From Clostridiales bacterium (GTDB lineage: Bacteria > Bacillota > Clostridia > Oscillospirales > Oscillospiraceae), in NCBI GenBank assembly GCA_020860385.1, contig JAJBUK010000057.1, positions 1-64,000 on the forward strand: DNA of 64,000 bases, given 5' to 3'. Under the pieces are notes generated by a model, which was given only the letters and a program-made list of their open reading frames with translations, made no database searches and was not told the DNA's origin. Below are positions 62,074 through 64,000 of the stretch, piece by piece; the stretch's first letter is position 1, and the number at the start of each line of letters is the position of its first letter. A program made the translations under genes and the position numbers.

Positions 62074-64000
62074 ATGGCAAAAGAACTGCCAAAGGTGTAC
62101 GACCCCAAAGAGGTCGAACGCCGCACCTATGAGACCTGGGAGTCCAGCGGCTGCTTCCGGGGCCATCGCGACCCGGACAAGAAGCCCTATACCATTGTCA
62201 TGCCGCCCCCCAACGTGACCGGGCAGCTCCACATGGGCCACGCCATGGACAACACCATGCAGGACATCCTCATCCGCTTCAAGCGGATGCAGGGCTACGC
62301 CGCATTGTGGGTGCCGGGCACCGACCATGCCGCCATCGCCACCGAGGCCAAGGTGGTGGAGGATATGCGCAAGGACGGCCTGACCAAGGAGGACCTGGGC
62401 CGGGAGAAGTTCCTGGAGCGGGCCTGGGCCTGGAAGGAAAAGTACGGCGGCCGCATTGACCAGCAGCTGCGCACCCTGGGTTCCTCCTGCGACTGGGAGC
62501 GGGAGTGCTTCACCATGGACGAGCAGTGCTCCGACGCGGTGAAGGAGGTCTTTGTCCGGCTGTACGACCAGGGCCTGATTTACCGGGGCAACCGGATGGT
62601 GAACTGGTGCCCCCACTGCAATACCTCTATCTCCGACGCGGAGGTGGAGTATGAGGAGCAGGACGGCCACTTCTGGCACCTGCTCTACCAGGTGAAGGAG
62701 ACCGGGGAATACCTGGAGCTGGCCACCACCCGGCCGGAGACCATGCTGGGCGATACCGCCGTTGCCATCAACGAGGCCGACCCCCGCTATGCCCACCTCC
62801 ACGGCTGCCACGTCATCCTGCCCCTGCTGAACAAGGAGCTGCCCATCGTCTGCGACGAGCACGCCGACATGACCAAGGGCACCGGCGTGGTGAAAATCAC
62901 CCCCGCCCACGACCCCAACGACTTTGAGGTGGGCCAGCGCCACAATCTGCCCATCGTCCGCTGCTTCACCTATGACGGCCACATGACCGGCCCGGAGGAC
63001 GTGGCGGCCTACCAGGCGCTGGTGGACAGCGGGCGGCTGGCGGAGAACGAGCCGGAGGTGTTGGACTGCGGCAAGTACGCCGGCATGACCACCCAGGAGG
63101 CCCGGAAGGCCATCCTGGCCGATTTGGAAGCCTGCGGCGCGCTGAAGTCCGTGGAGCCGCTGAAGCACGACGTGGGCACCTGCTACCGCTGCCACACTTC
63201 CATCGAGCCCATGGTGTCCAAGCAGTGGTTCGTGCGGATGAAGCCCCTGGCCGAGCCTGCCATCGAGGCGGTGCAGAAGGGGGAAATCAAGTTCGTCCCC
63301 GAGCGCTTCACCAAAATCTACCTGAACTGGATGAACAATACACGGGACTGGTGCATCTCCCGCCAGCTGTGGTGGGGCCATCAAATCCCAGCCTGGTACT
63401 GCGATGCGTGCGGCGAGACGGTGGTGGCGAAAACGGCCCCCTGCGCCTGCCCCAAGTGCGGCTGCACCCATCTGACCCAGGACCCGGACAGCCTGGACAC
63501 CTGGTTCTCCTCCGCCCTGTGGCCCTTCTCCACCCTGGGCTGGCCCAATGAGGACAGCGAGGATTACAAGTACTTCTACCCCACCAACACCTTGGTCACC
63601 GGGTACGACATCATCGGCTTCTGGGTCTCCCGGATGATTTTCTCCGGCCTAGCCTACACCGGCAAGGCCCCCTTTGACACGGTGGTGATTCACGGCATCG
63701 TCCGGGACAGCCAGGGCCGGAAGATGTCCAAGAGCTTGGGCAATGGCATCGACCCCCTGGAGGTCATTGACCAGTACGGCGCGGACGCCCTGCGCTTCAT
63801 GCTGATTCAGGGCAGCACCCCCGGCAACGATATGCGCTACAGTGAGGAAAAGGTCACTGCCATGCGCAACTTCTGCAACAAGATTTGGAACGCCAGCCGC
63901 TTCGTGCTGATGAACCTGACCATTGAGGAATGCAGCCTGCCGGAGCAGCTGGAGTTGGAGGACAAGTGGATTCTCTCCAGGCTGAACACCTGCATCGCGG
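62074..64000 (+). CDS. valS: Valyl-tRNA synthetase (3' end outside window)
   Basis: The first 642 residues are present. Class I synthetase: [21 protein letters not shown] holds the HIGH motif (HMGH) near residue 45, and [10 protein letters not shown] holds KMSKS near 550. The CP1 editing domain (about 185-340) contains [15 protein letters not shown], where mischarged Thr is removed, and a zinc-type CDACGE...CPKCGC insertion lies near 449-470. The start ATG 62074 has AAGGAG nine bases upstream. Regulated by the T-box leader. The anticodon-binding and coiled-coil parts lie beyond the window. Confidence 0.97.
   Translation, partial: MAKELPKVYDPKEVERRTYETWESSGCFRGHRDPDKKPYTIVMPPPNVTGQLHMGHAMDNTMQDILIRFKRMQGYAALWVPGTDHAAIATEAKVVEDMRKDGLTKEDLGREKFLERAWAWKEKYGGRIDQQLRTLGSSCDWERECFTMDEQCSDAVKEVFVRLYDQGLIYRGNRMVNWCPHCNTSISDAEVEYEEQDGHFWHLLYQVKETGEYLELATTRPETMLGDTAVAINEADPRYAHLHGCHVILPLLNKELPIVCDEHADMTKGTGVVKITPAHDPNDFEVGQRHNLPIVRCFTYDGHMTGPEDVAAYQALVDSGRLAENEPEVLDCGKYAGMTTQEARKAILADLEACGALKSVEPLKHDVGTCYRCHTSIEPMVSKQWFVRMKPLAEPAIEAVQKGEIKFVPERFTKIYLNWMNNTRDWCISRQLWWGHQIPAWYCDACGETVVAKTAPCACPKCGCTHLTQDPDSLDTWFSSALWPFSTLGWPNEDSEDYKYFYPTNTLVTGYDIIGFWVSRMIFSGLAYTGKAPFDTVVIHGIVRDSQGRKMSKSLGNGIDPLEVIDQYGADALRFMLIQGSTPGNDMRYSEEKVTAMRNFCNKIWNASRFVLMNLTIEECSLPEQLELEDKWILSRLNTCIA

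Overview
The window looks like the chromosome of a GC-rich, spore-forming anaerobic Clostridia, most likely a gut Oscillospiraceae of the Flavonifractor/Lawsonibacter/Intestinimonas type. This rests on a germination protease gene (gpr), a Rex NADH sensor, T-box leaders with -35/-10 sigma-A promoters at 17-bp spacing, AGGAGG-type ribosome binding sites, CD1247-type and YtrA-type proteins, and GC-rich third codon positions. The high GC creates long antisense shadow ORFs, which I left out. The genus is inference.

Layout. (1) 1-12.5 kb, accessory: a dipeptide ABC transporter operon (dppA, dppB/C, dppD) that looks damaged, a Gfo/Idh oxidoreductase - MATE - membrane protein operon, a TetR regulator divergent from a NagZ-like GH3 enzyme, a secreted lipoprotein, and an FMN-dependent dehydrogenase with an in-frame TAG. 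Three of these transcription units carry the same palindrome, TAAATC(A/G)TGATTTA, just downstream of a good -10 box, which suggests one unnamed regulon. (2) 12.5-27.9 kb, mostly housekeeping: tRNA-Leu(CAG), HAD phosphatase, CD1247 protein, efp, a T-box-controlled leuA, aldo/keto reductase, NUDIX, pfkA, a cytosolic ParB-like/BMP fusion with a phosphoesterase, rex, two CobW GTPases (the first His-rich and interrupted by TAG), and an M18 aminopeptidase. (3) 28-45 kb: ROK glucokinase, a divergent MerR-MATE pair with a 19-bp promoter spacer, MBL hydrolase, CsoR, recD2, uvrA, uvrB, pyrE, a HAD protein, and a YtrA-type GntR-ABC operon with a perfect palindromic operator. (4) 45-64 kb: fucO-like dehydrogenase, gpr divergent from rpsT, yihY, then a galactoside module (galK, galT, lipoprotein, a LytTR two-component system with a frameshifted regulator, GH2 beta-galactosidase, permuted membrane GH3, GPH sugar transporter), and a T-box-controlled valS that runs off the end.

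How the genes fit together: imported beta-galactosides or beta-glucosides (GPH carrier) would be cut by GH2/GH3 enzymes, and galactose and glucose would enter glycolysis through GalK/GalT, the ROK glucokinase and PfkA. Rex and the iron alcohol dehydrogenase belong to fermentative redox balance. The two T-box leaders appear to read Leu CUG and Val GUC, and the tRNA-Leu in the window has the matching CAG anticodon.

Five lesions (a dppA frameshift, a dppB-dppC deletion fusion, in-frame TAGs in two genes, and a frameshift in the LytTR regulator) are unusual for 64 kb. They are either real strain-level decay or assembly error. All annotation is from reading the sequence; no database search was run.
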